Source: Desulfovibrio sp.
Lineage (GTDB): Bacteria > Desulfobacterota > Desulfovibrionia > Desulfovibrionales > Desulfovibrionaceae
DNA length: 64,000 nucleotides
Assembly: GCA_031272405.1 (NCBI GenBank)
Contig: JAISTW010000027.1
Span: 1 to 64,000 of the forward strand
Direction: 5' to 3'
Below are positions 26,744 to 36,901 of the stretch, piece by piece. The notes beneath the pieces were generated by a model. The model worked only from the letters and a program-made list of their open reading frames with translations, was not told where the DNA came from and ran no database searches. Position numbers and translations under genes: made by a program. Each line of letters opens with the position of its first letter. Within the stretch, counting starts at the first letter, position 1.

Positions 26744-27001
26744 ATTCGCTTTAAATCCGCCTGGCTCGCGTCATGAGCGTCACCCGCAATTACGTTGAGA
26801 TTTTTTGCGCCGCCGCGAAACTGCAACTACCAATACCATACAAGTTTAACGGAATGTAGCGTGAAGTCAATCGTCTCCTCCAATTGCAGCGCGCCGCGGA
26901 CGAATTTCCGTTGAGCGCATATGTGCCAGGAGGGCCCGGCCAGGTAATCGCCGTCGCCGCCGATTTGGACGGAGGATGGAGTATGGGGAAAAGAGCATGC
27001 A

Positions 27002-27757
27002 TTACAGAAAGACACGACCAACCTCTGAAGGTAATGATTTCGCGCGTTGATCAGTGCCTCTGCCGTGGATGCCGACGAGATCCACAAAAATGACGGCGTC
27101 ATGCTCGCGGGCGACCGGATGGTCTCCTGATTTGTGCAGGCACGTGAGGCGCTGATGCTCGCGTGATCCGACAGGGGCGATCAGAATACCGTTTTTATCA
27201 AGCTGCTCGACAAGGGGGGCTGGTATTTTCGGCCCGCATGCCGTTATGATGATGCGATCAAACGGCGCTGCGTCGGGCAGCCCCAGCGTTCCGTCGCCAA
27301 AGAAAGCATAAATAGACCGAAATCCCAGAGAATGCAACAGGTTTCCGGTTTCACGGTAAAGTTCCGGCACACATTCCACGGTAAAGACAGTGCAGCCCAA
27401 TTGCGCGAGCACGGCCGCCTGATAGCCGGAACCTGTGCCGATCTCCAGTACGCGCAAGCCCGGTTTCAACTTCAGGAGGCTGCTCATCAGGGCCACTATG
27501 TACGGTTGCGATATGCTTTGACCAAAACCGATGGGAAGGGGGGTATCTTCATACGCCTGGACGGCGAGGGCTTTCTGCACAAAGAGGTGCCTGGGAACGT
27601 TGTTCATGGCCGACAGCACCCTTTCGTCCCTGATTCCTCTGGCCTGAAGCAGGCGTACCATACGGGCCCGCAGCCTTTTGGGATCCGGAGGTCTTTCCGG
27701 CAGGGGCAAGTCCCGACCGGTATCTTCGTATTGGCAGTTAAAACAATATGTCGTCAT
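27002..27757 (-). CDS. pcm: Protein-L-isoaspartate O-methyltransferase
   Basis: 251 residues. RMVRLLQARGIRDERVLSAMNNVPRHLFV and PIGFGQSISQPYIVALM are the PCMT substrate region; VLEIGTGSGYQAAVLAQLG is the SAM-binding motif I, FTVECVPEL motif II, and DGTLGLPDAAPFDRIIITACGP the catalytic loop. It repairs damaged aspartyl residues. The N-terminus YCFNCQYEDTG adds a CxxC-like pair, and the C-terminus has about 19 residues beyond the usual end. Confidence 0.92.
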   Translation of the reverse strand: MTTYCFNCQYEDTGRDLPLPERPPDPKRLRARMVRLLQARGIRDERVLSAMNNVPRHLFVQKALAVQAYEDTPLPIGFGQSISQPYIVALMSSLLKLKPGLRVLEIGTGSGYQAAVLAQLGCTVFTVECVPELYRETGNLLHSLGFRSIYAFFGDGTLGLPDAAPFDRIIITACGPKIPAPLVEQLDKNGILIAPVGSREHQRLTCLHKSGDHPVAREHDAVIFVDLVGIHGRGTDQRAKSLPSEVGRVFL

Positions 27758-27924
27758 TTTTTGAGGGGATGAAAATTTTTATGCGACACCAAAATCGGAC
27801 ACGGGTTTTCAGTCTTGCGTCACGATTATTTTTGCCGTGAGAACCAAGAAAAAGTCAAGACTTTTTCTTGAAAATGAAAGCCGATTGTGCAAATATACAT
27901 TCTGAAAGCAACAACGGGGTGTCA

Positions 27925-29247
27925 ATGCGAAAGAGAAGTCTTTTCTCCTCAATTTTGGGGCCTGCGCTCATTGTGGTGTTGATCGCCGCAGGCTATGTGT
28001 TTTTAAAGGACATGGACGGCCCGGCAGTCCAGGTGACCCCGAACACCGGCAGGGTTTCGCCAAAGACCGTGCTGAAGATAGCCATGTCTGATCCGTCCGG
28101 TTTGCGATCCGTGTCCGTCGGTGTTCGCAGAAACAATATTATCACAACGATTTTCAGCCGACATTTTGAGCAGTACCAGCCTGAGCGCACTGTGGATGTG
28201 TCCCTTGCCGAGGCGAATCTGCGGGAAGGGGCGTTTGATCTCGAAATTCGCGCTACAGACGCTTCGCTGGCCGGATTTGGTCAGGGAAACACGCGCACGA
28301 TTTTGCTCCCTTTGCGTCTGGATACCCAACCGCCGCGCATTTCCGTAAAAACGCTCCCCCCCAATGTTCACAGGGGAGGGACAGCCGTCGTCAAATACAC
28401 CATTGATGAGGATGTCAGCGCTTCGGGCGTGCTTGTCGCGGGATACTTTGTGCCCGGTTATCTGCAACGGGACGGCGCCTATATCTGCTTTTTCCCGTTT
28501 CCGTACAGCATGACGGCCAAAGATTACAAAAACGCCGTGGAAATAACCGCAACAGATCTTGCCGGCAATGTGACAAAGAGCCGGTTGACGGTCATGGCCT
28601 ATGAACGCAATTTCAAAAGCGACACGCTACAGCTCAAGGAAGATTTTTTGGTCGCCGTCCAGAACAAGCTTCGTGACCTGGCTCCGGAATCGGTTACGCC
28701 GCTGGATTGTTACCTGTATATCAACAATCAGGTCAGAGCAGCCAATGTATTGACCCTGCAGGAGATAACCAGGAACACCGCCGCCGCCATGCTCTGGACA
28801 GGCGCTTTCGCGCGTCTGCCGCGTTCCGCGCCGCGCGCCGGCTTTGCCGATCACCGTCTTTTCCAGTGGCAGGGCAAACTTGTGGGGGAATCGTATCATC
28901 TTGGTCTGGATCTGGCTTCAGTGCGCAATGCTGAAGTGCCCGCCGGAAACAGCGGGCGCGTTGTTTTTTCCGGAAATTTGGGAATTTACGGAAACATGAT
29001 TGTCATTGATCACGGCCTGGGCTGCATGTCCTTATACTCCCATTTGAGTGAGCAGTTTGTCCACATCGGGGACGTCGTCAGCAAGGGGCAGGTTATAGGC
29101 AAAACCGGCAGCACCGGCCTCGCTTTCGGCGATCATCTGCACTTCGGCATTCTGGTCGGCGGGATGGAAGTGACGCCCATCGAATGGCTTGATCCCAAGT
29201 GGATCCGCGACAACGTGACGGGGAGGATAAGCGTTGATTCTCCGTAA
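27925..29247 (+). CDS. M23-family (LytM) peptidase with N-terminal membrane anchor
   Basis: 440 residues from ATG 27925. An N-terminal hydrophobic helix (LGPALIVVLIAAGYVFL) is followed by beta-rich Ig-like regions (residues about 35-250) and a C-terminal LytM domain: YHLGLDLA with the first zinc His and Asp, IVIDHGLGCMSLYSHL and GDHLHFGILV with the HxH zinc ligands. It should cut peptidoglycan peptides in the periplasm. All catalytic ligands are present, so it is probably active. It stands alone between pcm (divergent) and a convergent small gene. Confidence 0.9.
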   Translation: MRKRSLFSSILGPALIVVLIAAGYVFLKDMDGPAVQVTPNTGRVSPKTVLKIAMSDPSGLRSVSVGVRRNNIITTIFSRHFEQYQPERTVDVSLAEANLREGAFDLEIRATDASLAGFGQGNTRTILLPLRLDTQPPRISVKTLPPNVHRGGTAVVKYTIDEDVSASGVLVAGYFVPGYLQRDGAYICFFPFPYSMTAKDYKNAVEITATDLAGNVTKSRLTVMAYERNFKSDTLQLKEDFLVAVQNKLRDLAPESVTPLDCYLYINNQVRAANVLTLQEITRNTAAAMLWTGAFARLPRSAPRAGFADHRLFQWQGKLVGESYHLGLDLASVRNAEVPAGNSGRVVFSGNLGIYGNMIVIDHGLGCMSLYSHLSEQFVHIGDVVSKGQVIGKTGSTGLAFGDHLHFGILVGGMEVTPIEWLDPKWIRDNVTGRISVDSP

Positions 29248-29268
29248 CAACGCGACATCGGCGCGGAA

Positions 29269-29562
29269 TCATGATGAAAGCCGGCCTCCGCCTTCCTTGA
29301 GCCGTTGCAAAAATTTGTCGCGACAATCATAGCTGCAGAAACGGTACACTTTTTCTCCGTCCCGGACGGTCACTTCAGCATCCGCGCTGACGTAGACGCC
29401 GCATTCGGGGTCTTTCACCATTTCGCCGGCTTGAACTTTTCTGGCGGTTTCCTCGGCTTCGGTTTTTTCCCCGTCTTTTTTCTTTTTAAGCAGGTCGTTG
29501 GCGAAAAGTCTGTAAAGTATGTATGCCGCAGCGGCAAGAATAAGCCATTTCCACATCCGCAA
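29269..29562 (-). CDS. Membrane-anchored YHS/TRASH-like metal-binding protein
   Basis: 97 residues. One N-terminal membrane helix (WLILAAAAYILYRLF), a basic linker, then MVKDPECGVYVSADAEVTV and YRFCSYDCRDKFLQRL. DPxCGxxV with a later FCSxxC is the PP0621/YHS-type metal-binding pattern found in small Desulfovibrio and Pseudomonas proteins. It is likely to bind a transition metal at the membrane; role unknown. Confidence 0.75.
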   Translation of the reverse strand: MRMWKWLILAAAAYILYRLFANDLLKKKKDGEKTEAEETARKVQAGEMVKDPECGVYVSADAEVTVRDGEKVYRFCSYDCRDKFLQRLKEGGGRLSS

Positions 29563-29614
29563 TCTCCTTTGACATCGTCATTGTTCGGACAACAAAAAGC
29601 CCCCGCAAAACATC

Positions 29615-30136
29615 TTACTGGAAAATGCGATTGTCTTCAACGCGATACTTCAGACGATCCAGAAGACTTTTTACGGAGACGTCATCAATGTGGATATCCG
29701 GCGCTATCTCCAGCAACGGGACAAGGACGAAGGCGCGTCGGCTCATACGCGGGTGCGGCAACAGACAGCTCGGGGAGGATGACTTCGCCGCGCCGTAGAG
29801 CAGCAAATCCATGTCTATAACGCGAGGACCGTAACGCTTGTCGCCCGAAGCGCGTGTCCGGCCCAGATCGCGTTCCATGTCAAGGAGGGTCAAAAGGAAT
29901 GATTCGGGGGTCCAACTGTTGCCGGGGAAAACTTCCACAACCTGGTTCAAAAACCAGGCCTGCTCTTTGCAATCCTGCGGTTCCGTGCGATATATCCCGG
30001 ATGCTGAGCCCGGGCGGACGTCAGGTATCACCCCCAGACGCAGACGGGCCGCTTTAAGCATGGCCGCCGCCCGCGCATCATTTGATCCGAGGCAGATATA
30101 GGCGCCGTTCGGCCGCTGTAAACGCCGACTCGGCAT
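29615..30136 (-). CDS. folK: 6-hydroxymethyl-7,8-dihydropterin pyrophosphokinase FolK
   Basis: 173 residues. AYICLGSNDARAAAMLKAA begins the HPPK fold; FLNQVVEVFP, RYGPRVIDMDLLLYG (Mg and pterin binding) and LLPHPRMSRRAFVLVPLLEIAPD complete it. It transfers pyrophosphate from ATP to the pterin in folate synthesis. ATG 30136 or GTG 30139 are both possible; AGGAA is best spaced for the GTG. A longer frame to 30283 would reach across the rpsU start and is unlikely. Divergent from rpsU. Confidence 0.9.
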   Translation of the reverse strand: MPSRRLQRPNGAYICLGSNDARAAAMLKAARLRLGVIPDVRPGSASGIYRTEPQDCKEQAWFLNQVVEVFPGNSWTPESFLLTLLDMERDLGRTRASGDKRYGPRVIDMDLLLYGAAKSSSPSCLLPHPRMSRRAFVLVPLLEIAPDIHIDDVSVKSLLDRLKYRVEDNRIFQ

Positions 30137-30242
30137 CACCGTATGACTTCCTGCATGTTCAAGGGAAACCTCATCAAATTTTTCTTGATTTTTTTCATGA
30201 ATGGGGGTACACAAATTTTTTACAATATCTTGCGAGGGGGTG

Positions 30243-30452
30243 ATGTCTTTGCCGGGTGTTTTTCTCAACGAAGATGAATACAATTTCGATATTGCACTGC
30301 GCCGCTTTAAAAAACAAGTGGAAAAAGCCGGGATTCTTTCTGAAATGAAGAAACGCCAGCACTATGAAAAGCCCAGCGTTATGCGCAAGAAGAAAAAAGC
30401 CGCCGCTCGCAAGCGCCTGATGAAAAAAATCAGGAAAATGAACATGGTCTGA
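30243..30452 (+). CDS. rpsU: 30S ribosomal protein S21
   Basis: 69 residues: [30 protein letters not shown] then [29 protein letters not shown], typical S21 with its lysine/arginine-rich C-terminal helix. ATG 30243 is preceded by GAGGGGGTG. It opens the rpsU-yqeY-mutS2-dnaG-rpoD series, an enlarged version of the classical macromolecular-synthesis operon. Confidence 0.95.
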   Translation: MSLPGVFLNEDEYNFDIALRRFKKQVEKAGILSEMKKRQHYEKPSVMRKKKKAAARKRLMKKIRKMNMV

Positions 30453-30540
30453 TGTCGTCCCTGTAACAGCGTATCTCGTCAGCATAACTTGCGGGAAACC
30501 GTAATGGTTTCCCGCGATCTCGGTTCTGAGCGAATCTGAT

Positions 30541-30993
30541 ATGAAACTTGCTGAAAAAATTGAAAAAGATTACATCGCGGCCTATAAAGCCAAAGATGCC
30601 GTCCGGGTGACTGTTTTACGTCTTTTGAAGACAGCCGTGAAAAACCGTCTTGTTGCCCTCTGTCGGCCCGGCGGAGCGCTTTCTGACGAAGAACTGCTGG
30701 ATGTCCTTATCAAGGAGGCGAAACAGAGACAAGACTCCATTGAGCAGTACAGCGCCGCCGGGCGGACCGATCTCGCGGACAGGGAGCGGGCGGAACTGCT
30801 TGTCCTCGGGGACTATCTGCCCAAAGCCCTGTCGTCCGAAGAAGTCGCGGAATCCGTTGATGCCGCGATCAAAGAACTTGGGGCGTGCTCTCCCAAGGAT
30901 ACGGGCAAGGTGATTTCCGCCGTGATGTCCCTCCACAGAGGGCGCGTGGACGGGAAAACGCTTGCCGAAATAGTGAAGGCCCGTCTGGCCTGA
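30541..30993 (+). CDS. yqeY: GatB/YqeY-domain protein
   Basis: 150 residues matching the YqeY family along its length: KIEKDYIAAYKAKDAVRVTVLRLLKTAVKN, VLIKEAKQRQDSIEQYSAAGR, LADRERAELLVLGDYLPKALS and SPKDTGKVISAVMSLHRGRVDGK. The domain is shared with the C-terminus of the GatB amidotransferase subunit and binds tRNA-like RNA; the free-standing protein's role is not settled. Neighbour of rpsU in many genomes. It ends 6 bp before mutS2. Confidence 0.92.
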   Translation: MKLAEKIEKDYIAAYKAKDAVRVTVLRLLKTAVKNRLVALCRPGGALSDEELLDVLIKEAKQRQDSIEQYSAAGRTDLADRERAELLVLGDYLPKALSSEEVAESVDAAIKELGACSPKDTGKVISAVMSLHRGRVDGKTLAEIVKARLA

Positions 30994-30999
30994 GCCTCA

Positions 31000-33357
31000 A
31001 TGGCACATCAGCGTACGCTGGACTCCCTGGAATTCGGCAAGATATCCGAAAGACTCGCTTCTCTGTGCGAGTCGGCGGCGGGCCGCGAACGCGCTTTGGC
31101 CCTGAGACCGTTTCTGCATTGCGGAGAAGCTGTCCACGCCGCCGAAATCTACGCGGAATCCCTTGTATGTTTTTCCTCCGGGGGCAGGGAGGACGCTTTT
31201 TCCGTATCACCGTTCCCGGACATCGGTCCGTTGCTGGAACGCGCTTCCGACCCGGCAAAGCGGGCGCTTGACATAGAGGCTTTGTGGGCGATACGGGAAA
31301 CGCTCAAACTGGCCCAGAGCGCCAACAAGGCCATTACCGCGCCGCAGGAGGCCGTAAGTGGTTGGCCCAATCTTTTTTCCATGGCGGTCGCCTCCTCCGC
31401 GCCTGTACAGCTGACGGCTGCGCTTGTGCGGTGTATCTCCGACGATGCCCTTGTTCAGGATGCGGCCTCGCCCGAGCTGTATCGTCTGCGGGTTGAACTG
31501 AGAAAGCTGCACCGGACATGCTCCGGGAAAATCAGGGAATTTGCCGGGCAGTACAATCTCTCCCATTATCTGCAGGATGAATTCATCACTCTTTCCTCCG
31601 ACAGATATGTTCTTCCCTTAAAAAGCAATTTCAAGGGCCGGATGCAGGGCATTATTCATGACTGGTCCCAAACCGGTGAAACCTGCTATTTTGAACCCAT
31701 GTTTCTGCTCGCGCTGAACAACCGGCTTCAGGAGCTCAAACGCGAAGAGCGGGTTGAAGAACAGAAAATCATCGCTTATCTTCAGAACATGTTGTCCGCT
31801 GAACTGGATGAAGCGCGCGCAGCGTTCGAATTTCTGGCGCAGCTTGATGTTTTGCAGGCCAAGCGACGCATGGCGCGTCTGATTGACGGGCATTGTCTGA
31901 GCCTTGGAGAACCTGGGGAAGGCATCAATCTGATGGAGGCCCGTCACCCGATTCTTGCTCTGGAACATGCCGAAAACGGGCTGAACGCGCGCGTGCGTCC
32001 CCTTGACATTCAACTGCGGCCGGGAGAACAGGCCTTGGTCATCACGGGGGGTAACGCAGGCGGCAAAACGGTGTGCCTTAAAACCCTCGGCCTTGTCGCC
32101 GTCATGACCTACAGCGGATTGCCGGCGCCGGTGACCAAAGGTTCGCATATTCCCTGGTTTGATCATATTGACGCATTTATCGGCGACGAACAGAGCATTG
32201 AAAACAGTGTTTCCACCTTTAGCGCGCAAATCCGGCATCTCGCCGAGGCGTTGAAGCATCTTGACTGCACCTGTCTGGTCTTGCTGGATGAATTTGGGGT
32301 CGGCACCGATCCCGCGGAAGGCTCCGCGCTTGCGCTGGCGGTTTGCGATGCGCTTGTGGAAAGGGGCGCGCATATTTTTGTCGCAACGCATTTTCCGGCT
32401 CTCAAGGTATACGCCCTGACGCGTGAGCGCGTCCGGGCCGCATCCATGCTCTTTGATCCGAAAACTCGAAAACCCCTGTTCAGGTTGGCCTATGATCAGG
32501 TCGGCCCAAGCCATGCGCTGCCCGTTGCCCGCGAATACGGACTTCCCCTTGCTATAATCGACAGGGCGGAGCAATACCTTCTGCAACACGGACAGGACGC
32601 TTCCGATATGCTTGAGCGGCTCAACGAACTGGCTGCGCAGAGAGACAGGGAATTGCGCGATCTGGCGCGGGAGCGTGAGAGGGCCGGCGCCGCCATGTTG
32701 CGGACGCAGGAACGCCTGGAGAGGGAAAGAACGCAACTGTACAAGGAAATACGCAGTCAGGCGGCGGAACTGATGCGGGCCTGGAAGGACGGCCGCGCCG
32801 GCCCCAAACAGGCCTTGAAGGAAATGTCGAAACTGCGCGCCGCTCTGGCCTTGTCTGATGTTCCGGGCAGAGATTCTTCCGACAAGGCCGTTTCAGATGC
32901 CCAGTCTTTTCTTGTCGGGCAGAATGTCCGGCACCGCGCCTTCAACAAATTTGGAGCAATTACCGAAGTGGATGCGCGGCGTGGGAGAGTGCGGCTGGAT
33001 TTGGGCGGTATTACGGTCTGGGCAAAGAACAGTGATATTGCCGCAGACTGCGGCGCGGGCGCCCCTGCTCCCGAGAGTCGCTTTTTGCGGCCGTCGAATA
33101 AGGCTGATGAAGAATGCCGGTTCAGTGTCGATCTACGGGGAATGACCGTTTCCGAGGCCCTGAGCGCGGCGGACAGGTTTTTGGATCAATCTCTGCTCGC
33201 CGGCAGGCAGGAAGTCGAAATTGTCCACGGACGCGGCACAGGGGCACTACGCAGAGAGCTTCACAGTTTTTTGCGTACGCTTTCATCCGTGGAATTTTTT
33301 GAGACCGCGTCGGAAGAGAGGGGAGGGGACGGGATGACCATCGTCTCCCTGCGCTGA
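31000..33357 (+). CDS. mutS2: Endonuclease MutS2
   Basis: 785 residues. N-terminal helical clamp region with LKSNFKGRMQGIIHDWSQTG; ATPase with Walker A ITGGNAGGKTVCLKTLGL and SVSTFSAQIRHLAEALKH followed by LVLLDEFGVGTDPAEGSALALA; a coiled coil; and a C-terminal Smr nuclease domain with SVDLRGMTVSEAL and VEIVHGRGTGALRREL. MutS2 lacks the mismatch-reading domain; the family acts on branched DNA and collided ribosomes. Lies between yqeY and dnaG. Confidence 0.95.
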   Translation: MAHQRTLDSLEFGKISERLASLCESAAGRERALALRPFLHCGEAVHAAEIYAESLVCFSSGGREDAFSVSPFPDIGPLLERASDPAKRALDIEALWAIRETLKLAQSANKAITAPQEAVSGWPNLFSMAVASSAPVQLTAALVRCISDDALVQDAASPELYRLRVELRKLHRTCSGKIREFAGQYNLSHYLQDEFITLSSDRYVLPLKSNFKGRMQGIIHDWSQTGETCYFEPMFLLALNNRLQELKREERVEEQKIIAYLQNMLSAELDEARAAFEFLAQLDVLQAKRRMARLIDGHCLSLGEPGEGINLMEARHPILALEHAENGLNARVRPLDIQLRPGEQALVITGGNAGGKTVCLKTLGLVAVMTYSGLPAPVTKGSHIPWFDHIDAFIGDEQSIENSVSTFSAQIRHLAEALKHLDCTCLVLLDEFGVGTDPAEGSALALAVCDALVERGAHIFVATHFPALKVYALTRERVRAASMLFDPKTRKPLFRLAYDQVGPSHALPVAREYGLPLAIIDRAEQYLLQHGQDASDMLERLNELAAQRDRELRDLARERERAGAAMLRTQERLERERTQLYKEIRSQAAELMRAWKDGRAGPKQALKEMSKLRAALALSDVPGRDSSDKAVSDAQSFLVGQNVRHRAFNKFGAITEVDARRGRVRLDLGGITVWAKNSDIAADCGAGAPAPESRFLRPSNKADEECRFSVDLRGMTVSEALSAADRFLDQSLLAGRQEVEIVHGRGTGALRRELHSFLRTLSSVEFFETASEERGGDGMTIVSLR

Positions 33358-33385
33358 CAGACATCTGAGAATCCGGATTGGTGAC

Positions 33386-35122
33386 GTGGAAAATGGCAAC
33401 GTCGTGCGCCTTGTCAAAGAGCGCCTTAATATCGTGGATGTGGTGCGCCGATACGTGGGTCTCAAACGCAACGGCGCCAGATGGACGGCGCCTTGTCCCT
33501 TTCATCAGGAAACAAAGCCGTCTTTCTCCGTCAACGAGGAACTCGGCGTTTTTCACTGTTTCGGTTGTCAGGCATCCGGAGACATTTTTGACTTTTACAG
33601 CAGAATCAATGGGCTTGATTTCAAGGAAACCCTGGAACAGTTGGCTCAGGATGCCGGCGTGGAACTGCATCGTTCCTTTCGCGGCAGGCCTCAGGGTGGG
33701 CAGAAGGAGGACCCCCGTTCCGTCAGACAGCGCATTCTGCGCATGCATCAGATCGCCGCAGCGCATTTCGCCTCGGAACTTAAAGGCAAAAACGGCCTTG
33801 AATGCCGCGCGTATATTGAGAAGCGCGGTTTGAGTCAGGACATTGTGGAATATTTCGGCCTGGGTTGGGCGGGACGAGAGTGGGATTCACTGGCAAAAAC
33901 ATTGCGTCGGGCCGGTTTTGGCGAACAGGCGGCCGTTGAGTCAAACCTGTTGAGCAGGTCCGCCAGGGGCACCGTGTTTGACCGTTTCCGGGGACGTCTG
34001 ATGTTCCCCATCAAAAATTTGTCCGGCCAGGTCATAGCTTTTGGCGGAAGAATAATCCGTGAGGAGGAAGAGGCGAAATATGTAAACAGCGCTGACACCA
34101 TTATTTATAAAAAGGGAGAGCATGTTTTCGGACTGCAGCAAGCCAGAAAAAGCATAACGGTTGAGGGGAGAGCCCTGCTGACGGAAGGCTATATGGATGT
34201 GGTCACCTTGTGTCAGTTCGGCTACGAAAACGCTGTCGGGGTGCTTGGGACAGCCCTGACGCCGGAGCAAGTGAAACGCATATCCGGCTTTGCCTCACGG
34301 GTTGTTCTGGTTTTTGACGGCGACCGAGCGGGGCGCAAGGCGGCCTTGCGGGGCAGCGAAATGTTGTTGGCCAGCGGTCTTGACTGCGCTGTCGTCTCCT
34401 TGCCGGACGGGGAAGATATTGACGGCTTTTTAAGAAAAAAAGGGACCGACGCCTTCGATGAACTGCTCGCCAAGGCCATTGACGGTTGGCAATACTGTAT
34501 TACTGTTTTGAAAACCTTGGCGCCGCGCGAGTCTGTTGAATGGGCACGTCAGTTTTTGCGCAGTGTGGAAATTCCGGAACTGCTCAGTCCCTACATATCA
34601 AAACTGGCTGGACAATTGCAGATTTCAGAGTCCGCCTTGCGTGAGGGCATTGCCGATTGGAACGCCCGTCGGCATTCGGGACGCGCGGCGTCTTCGCACG
34701 GCCCGCGCGGGGAAAGCCCGTCTCCGCAGAATATGAGGGAGATGCAGATACTCATGTTTGCTGTTCGCTATCCGGAGCGTTTGCATGACCTGCGCGCATT
34801 GGGCGCCGATATGCTGCTTCAGTCCAACGCCGCCAAGGATTTTTGGGAAAAAATAGACAAGTGGGGAGAAAATGCGCAACATTGTCTGGATGATCAGGAA
34901 AAAATAATATGGTCGCGATTCAGAGGGCCTTCGGCGGCTCCACGGGGCGACGGAGATAAAGAGCTTGCCCTGTTGCGGGACCAACTGGACAACTACTATA
35001 AATTTTCACAAAAATCTTCTGTTTTCGCAGCGTTATCAAAAAATACATCCACGGATGACTTTGCTTCGGATTTGGATTATCTTCGCGCACTGCAAAACAC
35101 TTTGGAGCCCGACCATGAGTAA
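33386..35122 (+). CDS. dnaG: DNA primase DnaG
   Basis: 578 residues. CHC2 zinc finger: [14 protein letters not shown] and FHCFGC. RNA-polymerase-type TOPRIM core: [68 protein letters not shown]. The C-terminal helicase-binding region is present. It makes primers for replication. The start is GTG 33386. The last 8 bp overlap the start of rpoD (ATGAGTAA). Confidence 0.95.
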   Translation: MENGNVVRLVKERLNIVDVVRRYVGLKRNGARWTAPCPFHQETKPSFSVNEELGVFHCFGCQASGDIFDFYSRINGLDFKETLEQLAQDAGVELHRSFRGRPQGGQKEDPRSVRQRILRMHQIAAAHFASELKGKNGLECRAYIEKRGLSQDIVEYFGLGWAGREWDSLAKTLRRAGFGEQAAVESNLLSRSARGTVFDRFRGRLMFPIKNLSGQVIAFGGRIIREEEEAKYVNSADTIIYKKGEHVFGLQQARKSITVEGRALLTEGYMDVVTLCQFGYENAVGVLGTALTPEQVKRISGFASRVVLVFDGDRAGRKAALRGSEMLLASGLDCAVVSLPDGEDIDGFLRKKGTDAFDELLAKAIDGWQYCITVLKTLAPRESVEWARQFLRSVEIPELLSPYISKLAGQLQISESALREGIADWNARRHSGRAASSHGPRGESPSPQNMREMQILMFAVRYPERLHDLRALGADMLLQSNAAKDFWEKIDKWGENAQHCLDDQEKIIWSRFRGPSAAPRGDGDKELALLRDQLDNYYKFSQKSSVFAALSKNTSTDDFASDLDYLRALQNTLEPDHE

Positions 35123-36887
35123 TCTTAAAAATATTCCACAAATTCAATCGCTTATCGCAAAAGGCCAGGGAGCAGGGTTTCTGACGTATGCTGAAGTCAA
35201 CAAGGCCGTGCCCATGGAAATGAGCACGCCCGAAATTCTGGAAGAAATCATAGGTATTTTTGAACAGTTGGAAATTGATATCGTCACAACGGAAAATGAA
35301 GGGAAAAAGACTGTCATCGCCGAGGTTGAAAGCGGCGAGGATGTCATGGACGGAGGAACATTTGTTCTGACGGAGGATGAAGATTCGGCGGAGTTTTCTC
35401 CCCGCAGCACCGATCCCGTACGCATGTACCTCCGCGAGATGGGCGCGGTGCCCTTGCTGGACCGCGACGGAGAGGTCGTCATAGCCAAAAAGATCGAGAT
35501 GGGCGAGCAGGAAGTGCTGTACGCGCTTGTTGAAGTTCCCGTGGCTGTTGAAGAACTTATCAATGTTGGAGAAGAGTTGAGGCAAAACCGTCTCAAACTC
35601 AAGGATGTCGTCAAAACCATAGAAGAAGACGACCCCGGCGAAGATGAGATGAACCAGCGTTCGCGGGTCATACTGCTTTTGGATGAAATCAGGCAGATAT
35701 ACAGAAAAAAACGGAAAATATACCAGAAGCTGGACGACTGCGCCACGCTGGAACGCCGCGTCGCCGCGATACAGAAAGAAATACTTGTTTACAAGGATGA
35801 AATCGTCAGCAGACTGCGGGACATAAAGCTGGAAAAGAAGCTGATGGACGGCATCAGCGAGACGGTGGAAGACTATGTGCGTCAGATGCACAACTGCCAG
35901 CGCGACCTTTCGGCATATATCCTCTCCACCGGGAAAAGCCAGGCCGAAATCCAGAATCTTTTTTCAGGTCTTGAAAGACGTGAGATATCGCCCATGGACG
36001 CCGCCCGGGATCTGAATCTCAGCGTGGATGAGCTGTTTTCGTTCAAAGAAATGATTATCGGCAAAATTGAAATCCTGAAACGCCTCCAGGAAAAATGCTG
36101 CCACAATGTTACCGACCTTGAGGAAGTGCTCTGGCGCATAAAGCGGGGAAACAACGCGGCCATGCGCGCCAAGCAGGAACTTATTCGCTCGAATCTCCGC
36201 CTTGTGGTCTCCATAGCGAAAAAATACACCAACCGCGGCCTGCAATTTCTGGATCTCATCCAGGAGGGGAATATCGGTTTGATGAAGGCCGTTGACAAGT
36301 TCGAGTATCAGCGCGGGTATAAATTTTCCACATACGCCACCTGGTGGATCCGGCAGGCCATCACACGGGCCATAGCCGACCAGGCCAGAACAATCCGCAT
36401 ACCGGTGCATATGATAGAAACCATCAACAAGCTCATGCGGACGGCGCGGTATCTTGTGCAGGAACTCGGGCGCGACCCCATGCCGGAAGAAATCGCGGAC
36501 CGGATGGATTATCCTGTGGAAAAAGTGAAAAAAGTTCTTAAAATCGCCAAGGAACCCATTTCACTGGAAACGCCTATCGGCGACGAGGAAGATTCCAGCC
36601 TCGGCGATTTTATTGAAGACAAAAAGGCTGTCGCGCCCGCCGAGGAAGTCATCAACACCAAACTTGCCGAGCAACTTGCCGCTGTTCTCGCCGACTTGAC
36701 GACACGCGAGGAACAGGTGCTGCGTAAACGTTTCGGCATTGAGGAAAAAAGCGATCATACCCTGGAGGAAGTCGGCAAGCTCTTCAATGTCACCCGGGAG
36801 CGGATACGGCAGATTGAAGCCAAGGCTCTGCGCAAACTCCGACATCCCATACGCAGTCAGCCACTGCGTTCCTATTATGAAAGCTGA
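35115..36887 (+). CDS. rpoD: RNA polymerase primary sigma factor RpoD
   Basis: 590 residues. An N-terminal region 1.1 ([26 protein letters not shown]) is followed by [22 protein letters not shown] (region 1.2), a non-conserved insert, and regions 2-4: [61 protein letters not shown], and [30 protein letters not shown]. Housekeeping sigma-70. The start ATG 35115 sits inside the dnaG stop, giving translational coupling. Confidence 0.97.
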   Translation: MSNLKNIPQIQSLIAKGQGAGFLTYAEVNKAVPMEMSTPEILEEIIGIFEQLEIDIVTTENEGKKTVIAEVESGEDVMDGGTFVLTEDEDSAEFSPRSTDPVRMYLREMGAVPLLDRDGEVVIAKKIEMGEQEVLYALVEVPVAVEELINVGEELRQNRLKLKDVVKTIEEDDPGEDEMNQRSRVILLLDEIRQIYRKKRKIYQKLDDCATLERRVAAIQKEILVYKDEIVSRLRDIKLEKKLMDGISETVEDYVRQMHNCQRDLSAYILSTGKSQAEIQNLFSGLERREISPMDAARDLNLSVDELFSFKEMIIGKIEILKRLQEKCCHNVTDLEEVLWRIKRGNNAAMRAKQELIRSNLRLVVSIAKKYTNRGLQFLDLIQEGNIGLMKAVDKFEYQRGYKFSTYATWWIRQAITRAIADQARTIRIPVHMIETINKLMRTARYLVQELGRDPMPEEIADRMDYPVEKVKKVLKIAKEPISLETPIGDEEDSSLGDFIEDKKAVAPAEEVINTKLAEQLAAVLADLTTREEQVLRKRFGIEEKSDHTLEEVGKLFNVTRERIRQIEAKALRKLRHPIRSQPLRSYYES

Positions 36888-36901
36888 ATTTTGCCGCTGA
36901 G

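Noticed and set aside
26827..27102. 91-codon minus-strand frame between pcm and pgsA
   Set aside because: It overlaps the pcm end, has no domain, and ends in sequence with no coding character.
34920..35891. 323-codon minus-strand frame
   Set aside because: Antisense to the dnaG end and rpoD; no domain features.
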